Positions 19,791 through 29,500 of a stretch of DNA of 64,000 bases are shown here, piece by piece. The stretch is from an uncultured Lachnospiraceae bacterium (GTDB taxonomy: Bacteria; Bacillota; Clostridia; Lachnospirales; Lachnospiraceae). The position numbers and the translations under genes are program-made. Numbering within the stretch: the stretch's first letter is position 1; every line of letters begins with the position of its first letter. The stretch spans positions 49,867 to 113,866 of the forward strand of contig CAMVPR010000002.1 in assembly GCA_947169385.1 (NCBI GenBank). Direction: 5' to 3'. Below the pieces are notes generated by a model. It was not told the DNA's origin and did not search any database. It saw nothing but the letters and a program-made list of their open reading frames with translations.

Positions 19791-19814
19791 AATGAACTCA
19801 AAATGTCAAGTAAA

Positions 19815-20225
19815 TTATTGGCTTTCGACTTCATTTGACAAGATATCATAAATATCAGGATATTCCTTCTTAATATTGATAAGCGCACCTTCAGCATTTA
19901 AAAAACAATGCATAGAGTTGGCTACGCAGCATAACTCTCCGTCTGCGTTAGTCATCTCGTATTTAAGCTTCAGCTTAACTCCTTTGAACTCGGTAACACT
20001 TATCTTAATGTCAATTACGTCGTCAAATGTCGACGTCTTCTTGTAGTTGCACTCAACAGAAGCCACCGGAGATATAATCCCTGACTCTTCAAGCTTCGCG
20101 TAGCTTAGGTTGATAGAATCAAGGTATGCGACCCTTGCCTCCTCCATCCATCTGATATAGTTGGAATGGTGAGTTATGCCCATCTTGTCGGTTTCGTAGT
20201 ATTGTACTTTATGCTTGTATATCAT
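19815..20225 (-). CDS. Acyl-CoA thioesterase, YbgC/4HBT hotdog family
   Basis: HKVQYYETDKMGITHHSNYIRWMEEARVAYLD. Confidence 0.88.
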   Translation of the reverse strand: MIYKHKVQYYETDKMGITHHSNYIRWMEEARVAYLDSINLSYAKLEESGIISPVASVECNYKKTSTFDDVIDIKISVTEFKGVKLKLKYEMTNADGELCCVANSMHCFLNAEGALINIKKEYPDIYDILSNEVESQ

Positions 20226-20267
20226 GATATGCTCCTTATAATGTGGTTGTTATCCTAAACTATGTTA

Positions 20268-20432
20268 ATGATAAAGATTCTTCGCTTCGCTCAGAATGAC
20301 ACTTAATTCATTTATGTCATCCTGAGGAACATAAAGATTCTTCGCTTCGCGAAGTCATGACAGGAATAAATGAGTCATTCTGAGGAGCTTTAGCTCCGAA
20401 GAATCTTTGACCTTCGTAAGAAGGTCAACATT
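20268..20432. repeat. Cluster of nested family B repeats
   Basis: AAAGATTCTTCGCTTCGCTCAGAATGACA; GTCATCCTGAGGAAC...GATTCTTCGCTTCGCGAAG; GTCATTCTGAGGAGCTTTAGCTCCGAAGAATCTT + TGACCTTCGTAAGAAGGTCA. Confidence 0.88.
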
Positions 20433-20608
20433 TATAGTGTATTTTAGCATATATTCACCTTAATAAGCAAGAATAAGGAAAACCGGCGGATCAAACAACA
20501 TATCCACCGGTTATATACAAATAAGGAGTTTACTAACTACAATGTTAATATACACTAACACCAGTTAAATGTCAATAACATTTTTAAAAATTTTATAAAA
20601 AATTGCAG

Positions 20609-21667
20609 TTAAACTAAAATCTTATTTAAGATCTCATCACTGTCTATCAACTCTTTAGCTTTCTCTCTGTACTTCTCCTCATGAAGATATGTGTGTCGGT
20701 GCGGCTTGACAGACGGCGCCATATCGACAGCTCTCTTATAATCCTCCTTCTTCATTCCGAGCGTTCCTACATACTCGAAGAATCCTGTATCCGTAAATAT
20801 CTTCTTGATTCTATCTACCCTATGATCCTGAACCAAAGCCATAAGATAAGTCGCAATCCCCACCTGAACACCATGAAGCTCCGGTCTCTCCAAAAACGAG
20901 TCAAGTGCATGGGATATAAGGTGCTCACTTCCGCTTACAGGTGCTGATGAACCGGCGATTTCATTTGCAATACCACTCATCGCCAAAGAATCCACCAGTT
21001 CCTTTAAAAACAACTCGTCAGTAATTGATTCGAAAGGAGTTCTGACAAATGAATTAACGGCCTTTTTGGCAATCATTAACGCGAAATCATCGATAACAGT
21101 TGCTCCACACTGTTCCTCATAGACCCAATCGTAAAGTGACGTTATCTTGGCTGTCAGGTCTCCGACACCGGAGTGAATGAATTTAACGGGAGCGGTCTTT
21201 AACACGCCCGTATCCACAATAATTCCGTACGCCATCTTGGCCGGCACACTCGTACGCTTGCCGTTGACCAGAAGAGATGCAGATGATGATGTGAAGCCGT
21301 CACTGCTAGTTGATGTCGGAACGCTGATGAACTGCATCTTTCTAAGATACGACGCATATTTAGCTGCATCGATTACCTTGCCACCACCGATTCCACATAT
21401 AGCTTGCACCTCATTGTCTACAGAAAATGCCAAGTCAATAATGTCATCAATATCAACGCTGTCTAATTCTTTCATCTCGTGAATCTTAATTCCCGCTTCA
21501 TTAACCGAATTGACAACCCTATCTCCAAACAGGTCAATCAATCCATTTCCAAAATATAAAACAACGTGCGAGATATCCTTGCTCTTAAGTATCTCTCCCA
21601 TATTGCTAAGCATTCCGTCTCCTACCTTAAGCACCGACGGAATCGCAATCTCATGCTCCGTAAACAT
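20609..21667 (-). CDS. sn-glycerol-1-phosphate dehydrogenase-like protein (AraM/EgsA, iron-ADH/DHQS superfamily)
   Basis: ICGIGGGKVIDAAKYASYLRKMQFISVPTSTSSDGFTSSSASLLVNGKRTSVPAKMAYGIIVDTGVL...HSGVGDLTAKITSLYDW; GSEHLISHALD; RPELHGVQVGI. ATG 21667 preceded by AGGAGG. Confidence 0.85.
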   Translation of the reverse strand: MFTEHEIAIPSVLKVGDGMLSNMGEILKSKDISHVVLYFGNGLIDLFGDRVVNSVNEAGIKIHEMKELDSVDIDDIIDLAFSVDNEVQAICGIGGGKVIDAAKYASYLRKMQFISVPTSTSSDGFTSSSASLLVNGKRTSVPAKMAYGIIVDTGVLKTAPVKFIHSGVGDLTAKITSLYDWVYEEQCGATVIDDFALMIAKKAVNSFVRTPFESITDELFLKELVDSLAMSGIANEIAGSSAPVSGSEHLISHALDSFLERPELHGVQVGIATYLMALVQDHRVDRIKKIFTDTGFFEYVGTLGMKKEDYKRAVDMAPSVKPHRHTYLHEEKYREKAKELIDSDEILNKILV

Positions 21668-21678
21668 AGCCAAACCTC

Positions 21679-22539
21679 CTAAACATCTCCCGTACACGCA
21701 TAACTTCCCAGTATCTTAAACTGCTCGGTCTCATTCATAAGCTGGAATATCAAAGCCTTGGTCTCCTGCTTTAAGAAGTTAGCCTCAATCTCAACGAAGA
21801 ATTCATAGTTCCATTCTGCCTTCTGATTAGGACTGGAATGAATCTCTGTCAGGTTGACACCGTAATCAGAAATCATCGAAAGAATACTTGCCAAAGCTCC
21901 GCTCTTATTATGACACACAAACATAATCTTCACTCTGTTATGTTTCTCGTCAACATACAAATCCTTAGAAAACATAACAACCTTACGCTTAACTCCGCCG
22001 CTCTCAATCAAATCGCAACGGTTAATATATAAATCTCTGTTGACCAGAATAAAATGCAATTCGTCAGAAGCCTTAACGCTGACATCTTCCAGTATACCAA
22101 TACCGGAATCTACCTTGCCCTCCTCTATGAGATTGGCAACTTCGTCAAATGAATCAACCGTGATAACATCATCCTTAGACATCATATTGCAAATGTATAA
22201 TTCCGGTTTAATCATTGCTGCTTTCTTAATCTCAGGAACATTAGATATATATCTAATATCTAATCCACCTCTTAGTTCAAGAGTTCTTCCGTATTGATAC
22301 TTTCTGCTGATCTCCATAATACGCTTGATTAAAGCTATGTATTCTTTCTTGATATTGTCGTCAACATCCCCGGTTAAATTATCGATAATCGCAATCTCTC
22401 TATCCGGTTTAAAAATCTCGTCGTTGGTCTCAGCTTTAACCTTGGCAACATTATCAGCAAGCTCCATTCTCTCTTTAAATAAAGCCTTTATCTCCTTGTC
22501 TACTCTATCAATATTACTTCTTACTTCATCCAGTGTCAT
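21679..22539 (-). CDS. pheA: Chorismate mutase / prephenate dehydratase-like / ACT protein (PDT domain appears degenerate)
   Basis: N-terminal AroQ chorismate mutase (MTLDEVRSNIDRVDKEIKALFKERMELADNVAKVKAE), C-terminal ACT (SGALASILSMISDYGVNLTEIHSSPNQKAEWNYEFFVEIE); shortened middle region. Confidence 0.8.
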   Translation of the reverse strand: MTLDEVRSNIDRVDKEIKALFKERMELADNVAKVKAETNDEIFKPDREIAIIDNLTGDVDDNIKKEYIALIKRIMEISRKYQYGRTLELRGGLDIRYISNVPEIKKAAMIKPELYICNMMSKDDVITVDSFDEVANLIEEGKVDSGIGILEDVSVKASDELHFILVNRDLYINRCDLIESGGVKRKVVMFSKDLYVDEKHNRVKIMFVCHNKSGALASILSMISDYGVNLTEIHSSPNQKAEWNYEFFVEIEANFLKQETKALIFQLMNETEQFKILGSYACTGDV

Positions 22540-22565
22540 AGTTGTTAACCTTTCATATTATTATT

Positions 22566-22600
22566 AAGTACCCAATGGGGACTGCCCCCATTGGGTACTT
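22566..22600. repeat. Family D palindrome
   Basis: AAGTACCCAATGGGGACTGCCCCCATTGGGTACTT, near-perfect inverted repeat between the GH3 and pheA-like genes. Confidence 0.88.
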
Positions 22601-22605
22601 ATATG

Positions 22606-25098
22606 TTAATCCATCTTAAGAATCATCTCTAAGACTCTCTTAGCGCAAATCTTAATCTCATCTTCGGTGATTGCACCTTTATCCAAAGCTTCCTTAACGC
22701 GCTCAGGATATCCGGTCATCATCTTGACATCATTTCCTGCTTTAATCTCTAAATAATGCTCAGAATGATTCCACCAATCCGACGTAACAATACCGTTAAA
22801 TCCCCACTCTCCTCTTAAGACGTCTGTAAGAAGATCGTGATTTTCAGATACCTTAATACCATTTATCTTGTTATAACTACTCATAATCGTCCAAGGATCT
22901 GACTCCTTAACAACAATCTCAAAACCTCTAAGATAAACCTCTCTTAAAGCTCTCTCTGATATAATAGAATCGCTCTCCTTACGGTTCGTCTCCTTGTTAT
23001 TGCAGACAAAATGCTTAACGGATGCAGCAATGTGCTGAGACTGAATACCTCTAACCATCGCAGCTCCAATCTTACCTGCAAGATATGGATCCTCTGAGTA
23101 GTACTCAAAGTTTCTTCCGCAAAGTGGTGACCTGTGAATATTCATAGCAGGTGTCAACCAAATCATAATATTCTGCTCTTTAACCTCTCTAGCGCCACAA
23201 ACACCCACTTTGGTTACGATATCCTCGTTCCAGGTAGATGCAAGCAAGGTAGCGCAAGGGAATGCAGTCGTATACACATGACAGTGAGGATCTATTCTAA
23301 GTCCAGCAGGTCCGTCAGCCGTGTTGATTGTAGGCACTCCGTATCTGAATATAGAACCCATTGAACCTGTGTTAGTTATACCTGTACCTCTATGTCCGCA
23401 TGTCAAATGAATAAGCTCATCGATACTAAGCTGTTTCATAAAATCATCAAGACTTAATTCTCCGTTAGCAACCTCTTCAAAACCATGATTATCGTTAGGA
23501 ATCCAAGGAACAAACTGTCTGTTAGGCTCAGCCATAACATAAGGAATCATTCCCTCGTAGGCGTCAACAGCGTCGCGAGGCAGGATATCTGCATCTTCCG
23601 GATAATTTGAAACATCTAAATCTTCATAAGTTCCATCTGCTTTCATTCTCTTAGAAAGCTTTAATGGTTTGCATATCTCACTTAACTCTTCTACGACAAC
23701 ATCTTCACTTATGTCAAATGAAACAAGCTCGTAAGCATCCCTTACATCTGCGCCAAGATATACCTTATATGTTCCGGCTTCAAGAACGTACGAAGACTTG
23801 CTTATCACGCCGGTATCATCATATGAAGCCATCTCAGGAACCGATATCCTGACTGTAACTCTCTGGCTCTCACCCGGCTTTAAGAGCCTGGTCTTAGCAA
23901 ATCCACCAAGCACTCTCTTAGCTTTAGTAAGCTTATTGACAGGAGCTTCATAATAAAGCTGTAAGACATCCTTACCGTCGTAGTCTCCTACATTTGTCAC
24001 ATTAATAGTAACTAAGATGTCTATGTTCCTAGCCTGTTCAGCGGTCAAAGAGACGTTTTCAATATCAACTATATCTCCCGGTTCAATATCAACAACTTCC
24101 CAATCAAAATCAGTATAATTAAGTCCAAATCCGAAAGGATAATTAACCTTGTCAGCCGCTCCCGGAACAGTCTCAAAATATCTGTATCCAACAAAAATAT
24201 CCTCAGTATATTCCGAATAATAAATACTCTTATGGAATTCATCTGTGGACGGATAATCAGTTATCTCCTTGGCAAATGTATCTGTCAAGCGTCCTGAAGG
24301 AGAGCAATCACCAACTAAGATATCCGCGATTGCAAGACCACCTTCCATACCGGCCTGCCATGCCATAAGAACTGATGAAATATCGTCATTATCAGCAAAC
24401 CATGCACTGTCTACCATTCCGCCGACATTCAACACAACAACAACATGTTCAAAGTTAGCAGTTACTTTATCAACCATAGCCTGCTCTTTGTCAGTAAGAT
24501 AGAAATCTCCTCTGTCGAATATCTCTTCGCTTCGCTCCAAAAATTGCTTGGTTCCAGGGAAGAAATCCGGAGTCTCATCAAGTTGCTCAATAACAGAAGG
24601 TCCATCTACACCTTTAATGCACCTATCCCAGTCTTCACCCGAATATCTTGAAATACTGATAATAGCGGTATCTGTATAATTCGCTGCCTTCTTAAGAAGC
24701 TCTTCGTCAACTTCAGGCTCAACAAGCATTCCGGGTGCTACACCCTTCTTGTATTCTGCATTTACGTAATCTTTGTAAAATTCTGCCAAAGGCTCATATA
24801 TGGTGACCTTACCCTGTTGTTCTTTCTCTTTCAGGCCGTCATAAAGATTCTTGATATAGCTAACGGTTACATCACCTGATCCACCGCCACCTTTGACATA
24901 ATCGATTGTTCCTTTACCAAAAAGTGCAACCTTGGTACCGTTGTCAAGTGGTAAAACGCTGTCGTCGTTCTTAAGAAGAACCATACCTTCAGTAGCTGCC
25001 TCTCTAGACAAGGCTATGTGCTCCTTGCACCCTGTCACTCTGCTTCCGTCAACCCCCAGTCCTATAGGTGGCTGAAACAACGCTCTCATCCATCTCAT
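22606..25098 (-). CDS. GH3 beta-glucosidase with reversed domain order
   Basis: GH3 C-type domain first (LSREAATEGMVLLKNDDSVLPL), then Fn3-like region, then GH3 N-type domain (GPAGLRIDP, SVKHFVCNNKETNR, GFNGIVTSDWW). Confidence 0.92.
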   Translation of the reverse strand: MRWMRALFQPPIGLGVDGSRVTGCKEHIALSREAATEGMVLLKNDDSVLPLDNGTKVALFGKGTIDYVKGGGGSGDVTVSYIKNLYDGLKEKEQQGKVTIYEPLAEFYKDYVNAEYKKGVAPGMLVEPEVDEELLKKAANYTDTAIISISRYSGEDWDRCIKGVDGPSVIEQLDETPDFFPGTKQFLERSEEIFDRGDFYLTDKEQAMVDKVTANFEHVVVVLNVGGMVDSAWFADNDDISSVLMAWQAGMEGGLAIADILVGDCSPSGRLTDTFAKEITDYPSTDEFHKSIYYSEYTEDIFVGYRYFETVPGAADKVNYPFGFGLNYTDFDWEVVDIEPGDIVDIENVSLTAEQARNIDILVTINVTNVGDYDGKDVLQLYYEAPVNKLTKAKRVLGGFAKTRLLKPGESQRVTVRISVPEMASYDDTGVISKSSYVLEAGTYKVYLGADVRDAYELVSFDISEDVVVEELSEICKPLKLSKRMKADGTYEDLDVSNYPEDADILPRDAVDAYEGMIPYVMAEPNRQFVPWIPNDNHGFEEVANGELSLDDFMKQLSIDELIHLTCGHRGTGITNTGSMGSIFRYGVPTINTADGPAGLRIDPHCHVYTTAFPCATLLASTWNEDIVTKVGVCGAREVKEQNIMIWLTPAMNIHRSPLCGRNFEYYSEDPYLAGKIGAAMVRGIQSQHIAASVKHFVCNNKETNRKESDSIISERALREVYLRGFEIVVKESDPWTIMSSYNKINGIKVSENHDLLTDVLRGEWGFNGIVTSDWWNHSEHYLEIKAGNDVKMMTGYPERVKEALDKGAITEDEIKICAKRVLEMILKMD

Positions 25099-25220
25099 GT
25101 TTTATCCTCCTTTTATCATTCATTTAATACCGAAAAACATAACTATATCTTACCATAGTTGCATTTTATGTGCAATAAAATTGAAGGCCTAACAAAGCTA
25201 ACTGACCATGAGGGAGCTTG

Positions 25221-25273
25221 TGTCATTCTGAGCGAAGCGAAGAATCTTTCTCCCGAATGAAATGAGGGAGAAC
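25221..25273. repeat. Family B modular repeat (TTCTCCC...GGGAGAA module)
   Basis: GTCATTCTGAGCGAAGCGAAGAATC + TTTCTCCCGAATGAAATGAGGGAGAA. Confidence 0.82.
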
Positions 25274-25307
25274 AAAAACTTTATCTTTAGAAAACTGTAG
25301 TTATATT

Positions 25308-25353
25308 GACCTTCTCCGAAGGTCAAAGATCCTTCGCTAACGCTCTGGATGAC
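25308..25353. repeat. Family B modular repeat (GACCTTC...GAAGGTC module)
   Basis: GACCTTCTCCGAAGGTC + AAAGATCCTTCGCTAACGCTCTGGATGAC. Confidence 0.82.
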
Positions 25354-25428
25354 AATTATATCTCTTGAAAAAGACCAAGAATTTATTTATAATAGTAGAA
25401 TATTCATGAATTAAGAGAGGAGACACAC

Positions 25429-26463
25429 ATGCCTAATTTAACAGTTTCTCCTGTCGGCGGAGCAGAAGCAGCCATCCAGGTTGCACAAAGCAAGACCAAT
25501 GCCAACAAAGAAGTTGATTTCGACACCTACCTTAAGACCACCAAGAGTGATGAGATTGTAGGTGGTGCCAAGAGTTCAACCTCGCTAAATGATATATTTA
25601 ACAGAGCTTCCAAGAAATACGGAGTGGATGTTGATTTGCTTAAGGCGCTTGGATACGAAGAATCTCGTTTTCAGGCCAATGCTGTATCAAGCGCAGGCGC
25701 GATAGGCATTATGCAACTTATGCCATCAACAGCCAAGTCATTAGGTGTTACCAACCCTTATGACCCTGAACAGAACATTATGGGTGGTGCCAAGCTCTTA
25801 GCAGCCCACCTTAAGAAGTATAAAGGTAATATCACGCTCGCTCTTGCAGCATACGGTGCAGGAAGCAACGCGGTCGACAAGTACGGCGGAGTGCCTCCAT
25901 ATAAGGAGACCCAGACCGCAATCAAGCGTGTCCTGAACTACTACTACAACGGACTGGGTGCTGACGAGAAGTTAGCAGACAAGATTAAGATAGACAACAG
26001 TGGCAACGCATATAAGAAGCCATCGGTTGACAAGGATCCTCTCCTGACTGATGTTACCGAGGAGACAAGGTCCGTCCTTACCAAAGAAGACATCAAGCGC
26101 ATCAAGCGTGACAGAGAAGTAGACAAGATGCTAGAACATGTAGCAGATAGAGACATATATCTCACAAGCAACATGGAGACAGATATGATAAGCGGAAGCG
26201 TATCTACCACTTCGACCAATGAAAGCACCGCAACTGTTGAGAAGTCCAATTCCGGATATTCCTACGAGGATTATCTTGATTTTGTAGATGATTATGTTGA
26301 TATTGTTTCTAAGATGAGCAATAAGTCATCATCAACTTCCAATACGGATATGTTAAGCTCTACGTTGGGTAGTCTTTACGGAACCGGACAGAGCCAGGAT
26401 AATACATCGATTCTTAATGTGTTGCAGAGCACATTAGCGACCATGGTTAAGAATCAGAAGTAA
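25429..26463 (+). CDS. Lytic transglycosylase, SLT domain
   Basis: KKYGVDVDLLKALGYEESRFQANAVSSAGAIGIMQLMPSTAKSLGVTNPYDPEQNIMGGAKLLAAHLKKYKGNITLALAAYGAGSNAV. Confidence 0.93.
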   Translation: MPNLTVSPVGGAEAAIQVAQSKTNANKEVDFDTYLKTTKSDEIVGGAKSSTSLNDIFNRASKKYGVDVDLLKALGYEESRFQANAVSSAGAIGIMQLMPSTAKSLGVTNPYDPEQNIMGGAKLLAAHLKKYKGNITLALAAYGAGSNAVDKYGGVPPYKETQTAIKRVLNYYYNGLGADEKLADKIKIDNSGNAYKKPSVDKDPLLTDVTEETRSVLTKEDIKRIKRDREVDKMLEHVADRDIYLTSNMETDMISGSVSTTSTNESTATVEKSNSGYSYEDYLDFVDDYVDIVSKMSNKSSSTSNTDMLSSTLGSLYGTGQSQDNTSILNVLQSTLATMVKNQK

Positions 26464-26470
26464 TAAGAAA

Positions 26471-26521
26471 TTCTCCCTCATTACGTTCGGGAGAAAGATT
26501 CTTCGCTTCGCTTAGAATGAC
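26471..26521. repeat. Family B modular repeat
   Basis: TTCTCCCTCATTACGTTCGGGAGAA + AGATTCTTCGCTTCGCTTAGAATGAC. Confidence 0.82.
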
Positions 26522-26536
26522 ATATCATAACACGAA

Positions 26537-26566
26537 GAAGGCGGTGGTCAATGACCACCGCCTTCT
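26537..26566. terminator. Strong GC-rich hairpin between convergent genes
   Basis: GAAGGCGGTGGTCAATGACCACCGCCTTC. Confidence 0.8.
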
Positions 26567-26599
26567 ATAGTAGGGGAAAACGAATATGAGAAATTATCT

Positions 26600-29500
26600 T
26601 TACTTCTTTTTCTTATACTTGTAGGTTACCTTCTTAAGACCCGCTTTCTTAATCATCTTAACAACCTTGTTGTATACTTTCTTGCTCTTCGCATAAATCG
26701 TAACCTTAACTGACTTCTTATTGGTACATCCCTTAAATGCAGTCTTGTTAACTGACTTAAGCTTGTTACCATAAATCTTGATAGTCTTAAGTTTCTTACA
26801 TCCCTTGAATGCATTTGCATTAATCTTAGTAACCTTCTTACCGATTGTTACTGACTCAAGAGAAGTACATCCGCTAAATGCATCCTTAGATACTACCTTA
26901 CCTGTAATCTTAGCGCTTACAAGCTCTGGCTCAGCATCGGTAACTTCCTCTAAAGTAATATCATCAATCAATACTTCATGCTTATCTGTAATAACTCTGT
27001 CGCCAATCTTACCCATTGAGAAATTGAATCTCGCAGCGCTGTCTGAAGGATCTTCCATTGTGAAGGTCTTCTCAAATGTCTTCCACTCTGTAGTAAGATC
27101 GATAGGATCAAATGTCTTAGAGTAGTTGGTCCAAGCACCCTCATACTGAGTTAATCCGTAAGTAATCTGACGATCTATTGTAGATTTAGCCTTAAATGAT
27201 ACTTTGTAGGTCTTACCTTTCTCAAGATTGAGGTTATATTGGTTAAGCTGTACATGCCAATCTTCTGTACCTGTATTGTTAACAGTCATAACAAATGAAC
27301 TGTCATTGTTAAGTACGTCAACTACATAAGAAGCTAAATCGTTAGTGTAGATGTATGGTTCCCAAGCAGCAAGTCCAGAGTTGAACGAACCATTCTTAAC
27401 CATTGATGCCTCTGCAAGCATTACATTGTCAAGATAATAGGTACCATTCTTAGCAAATGTAAATGATACTTTTGAATCCTTACGCTCTAAATTCTTCTCA
27501 ATCTTAAACTTGTTAACATATGTCTTGTTAGCATTTGTAAGTTCAGGTGTAAACTCTGTTCCTGAAACATTTGCAACAATACCATCTGCTGCTGAACCGT
27601 CTTCCATACGAGCATCGAATCTGAAATCATAATCGCCTGCTGCAAGTGGAGATAATTCATCCTGTGTGATAGTTACAGGCTTGTTATCCTTAACTGTAAC
27701 CTTAAGTTCTCTAACCTTGTTCTTGTTAGTTACGCTTACACTTGAAGGATCTGAAACATTCCAGTTACCAAGTCTAGCCTCACCCTGGTCAAATGTACCA
27801 TTGTAAAGGTAGTTACCATCTGCTGCAACGCTCTTAGATGTATCCTCAGGAATCAAGTCTCCTGACTTGTGAGTAAGCTTAACATTAGAGATTGTAACAC
27901 CTGCTGTTGACTTCTGATTACCAAGGTTGAACTCTAACGAACCGTTAGGATCGGTAGCCTCTTCCATAGTAAATGTCTTGGTAAATGTCTTCTTCTCTTT
28001 AGTAATATTAAATGTAGTATCAGCCATGTATCTTGTCCAACCGTGATCAGGGCCTTCAACATCAACTACCATTGTTCTGTCTTCATCAGCTACTGCGTCA
28101 AATGTAAGTTCATATTCCCAACCTCTATACATTGGAACGCCCTGCTGTAAAAGCTGTACTGCATGGGTAACTGAACCTTCAGCAGCCGGAGTAATCTTAA
28201 TTGAGTTGTTCTCTACCTTGAAAGTAGAACCGTTAGCATCGCTCTCAAGATGAAGTCCCCAGTTAGTCAATAAATCATCTGCATTAATACCGTTAATATC
28301 TTTAGCGAAATCAGCGTTAAGAATGTAGTTGCCGTTAGCATCTGCTTCTCTGAACTTGTTCTTAGCTGACTCAGGCTTCTTTATGTTAGCCTCAGCTGCC
28401 TCATAAACTGAAGGATCCTTCTGATATACACGAACGTAATCTACATCAAATGACTGATTAGCCATATCGTTAACTACAGCCTGATCAGGATATCCTACCC
28501 AGCTTCCACCTACTGCAAGGTTAAGAATTACGTAGAATTCCTGGTCAAATGGTGCAGGATAAGTAAGCTCGCTCTCTTTATTCTTACCTGTGAACCACTC
28601 GCTTGTAGTGTAAACTTCTTCATCATCAACGAACCATGTAAGTTTACCAGGCTCCCAATCGAGTCTGAACGTATGCCACTCATCTGCAAATGAACCGTCA
28701 CCGCTTAATACTTTGGTTCCCTGCTGCTGATTGTGACCTGTGGTAGCATTGTATCCGTAGTGTGCGGTATGGTAAGACTTGTTAATCTCCTGACCCATAA
28801 CCTCCATGATATCAATCTCACCACACTGTGGCCACTGACCATAGTTGGTCTCGTCTGTAGCCATGAGCCAGAATGCAGGAAGATAACCCTTACCTGTAGG
28901 AACCTTACATCTAGACTCGAAACGACCGTATCTGAAATCTTTCTTGTTCTGTGTGTTAATTCTACCTGAAGTGTAGTCATATGCTTTCTTAACATCTACA
29001 CCGCCGCTTGTATCAGCTGAAAGATCAATTACAGAAACATCTGAAAGAGTAACATTTGCCTTAACACTTGTATCAGCCATATCTCCGATTGCACCGAAGT
29101 TAAGCTGTAATGCAATTGTTGATGACTCTTTCTTGTCAGCTGCAACAGCTGCCTTAAATGTCAACTCGTTCTCTTTACCCTTAGCGATTGTAAGCTTGCT
29201 TCCGCCGTACCAATCATATCCGTTATCAGGATCAAGGAAAGAAATCTCAACTGCTCTGTCAACATCAGATGTTGCTTTAGCCTTGAACTCGTACTCATGA
29301 CCAGGCTGAAGTGTAAGTCCTGTCTGCTGAAGCTGTACATGCCAGTTCTCTGTACCAGGCTCTTCGATGTTAACTAAAGCCTTACCGCCTTTGAAATCAA
29401 ATGTTGCCTTACCGTCTCCACCTGCGCTACCTGACCAGTTAGCCTCGGTAAAATCATTGCTCTTTAATACCTCTGCAACTACAGGAGCAGATGAATCTGC

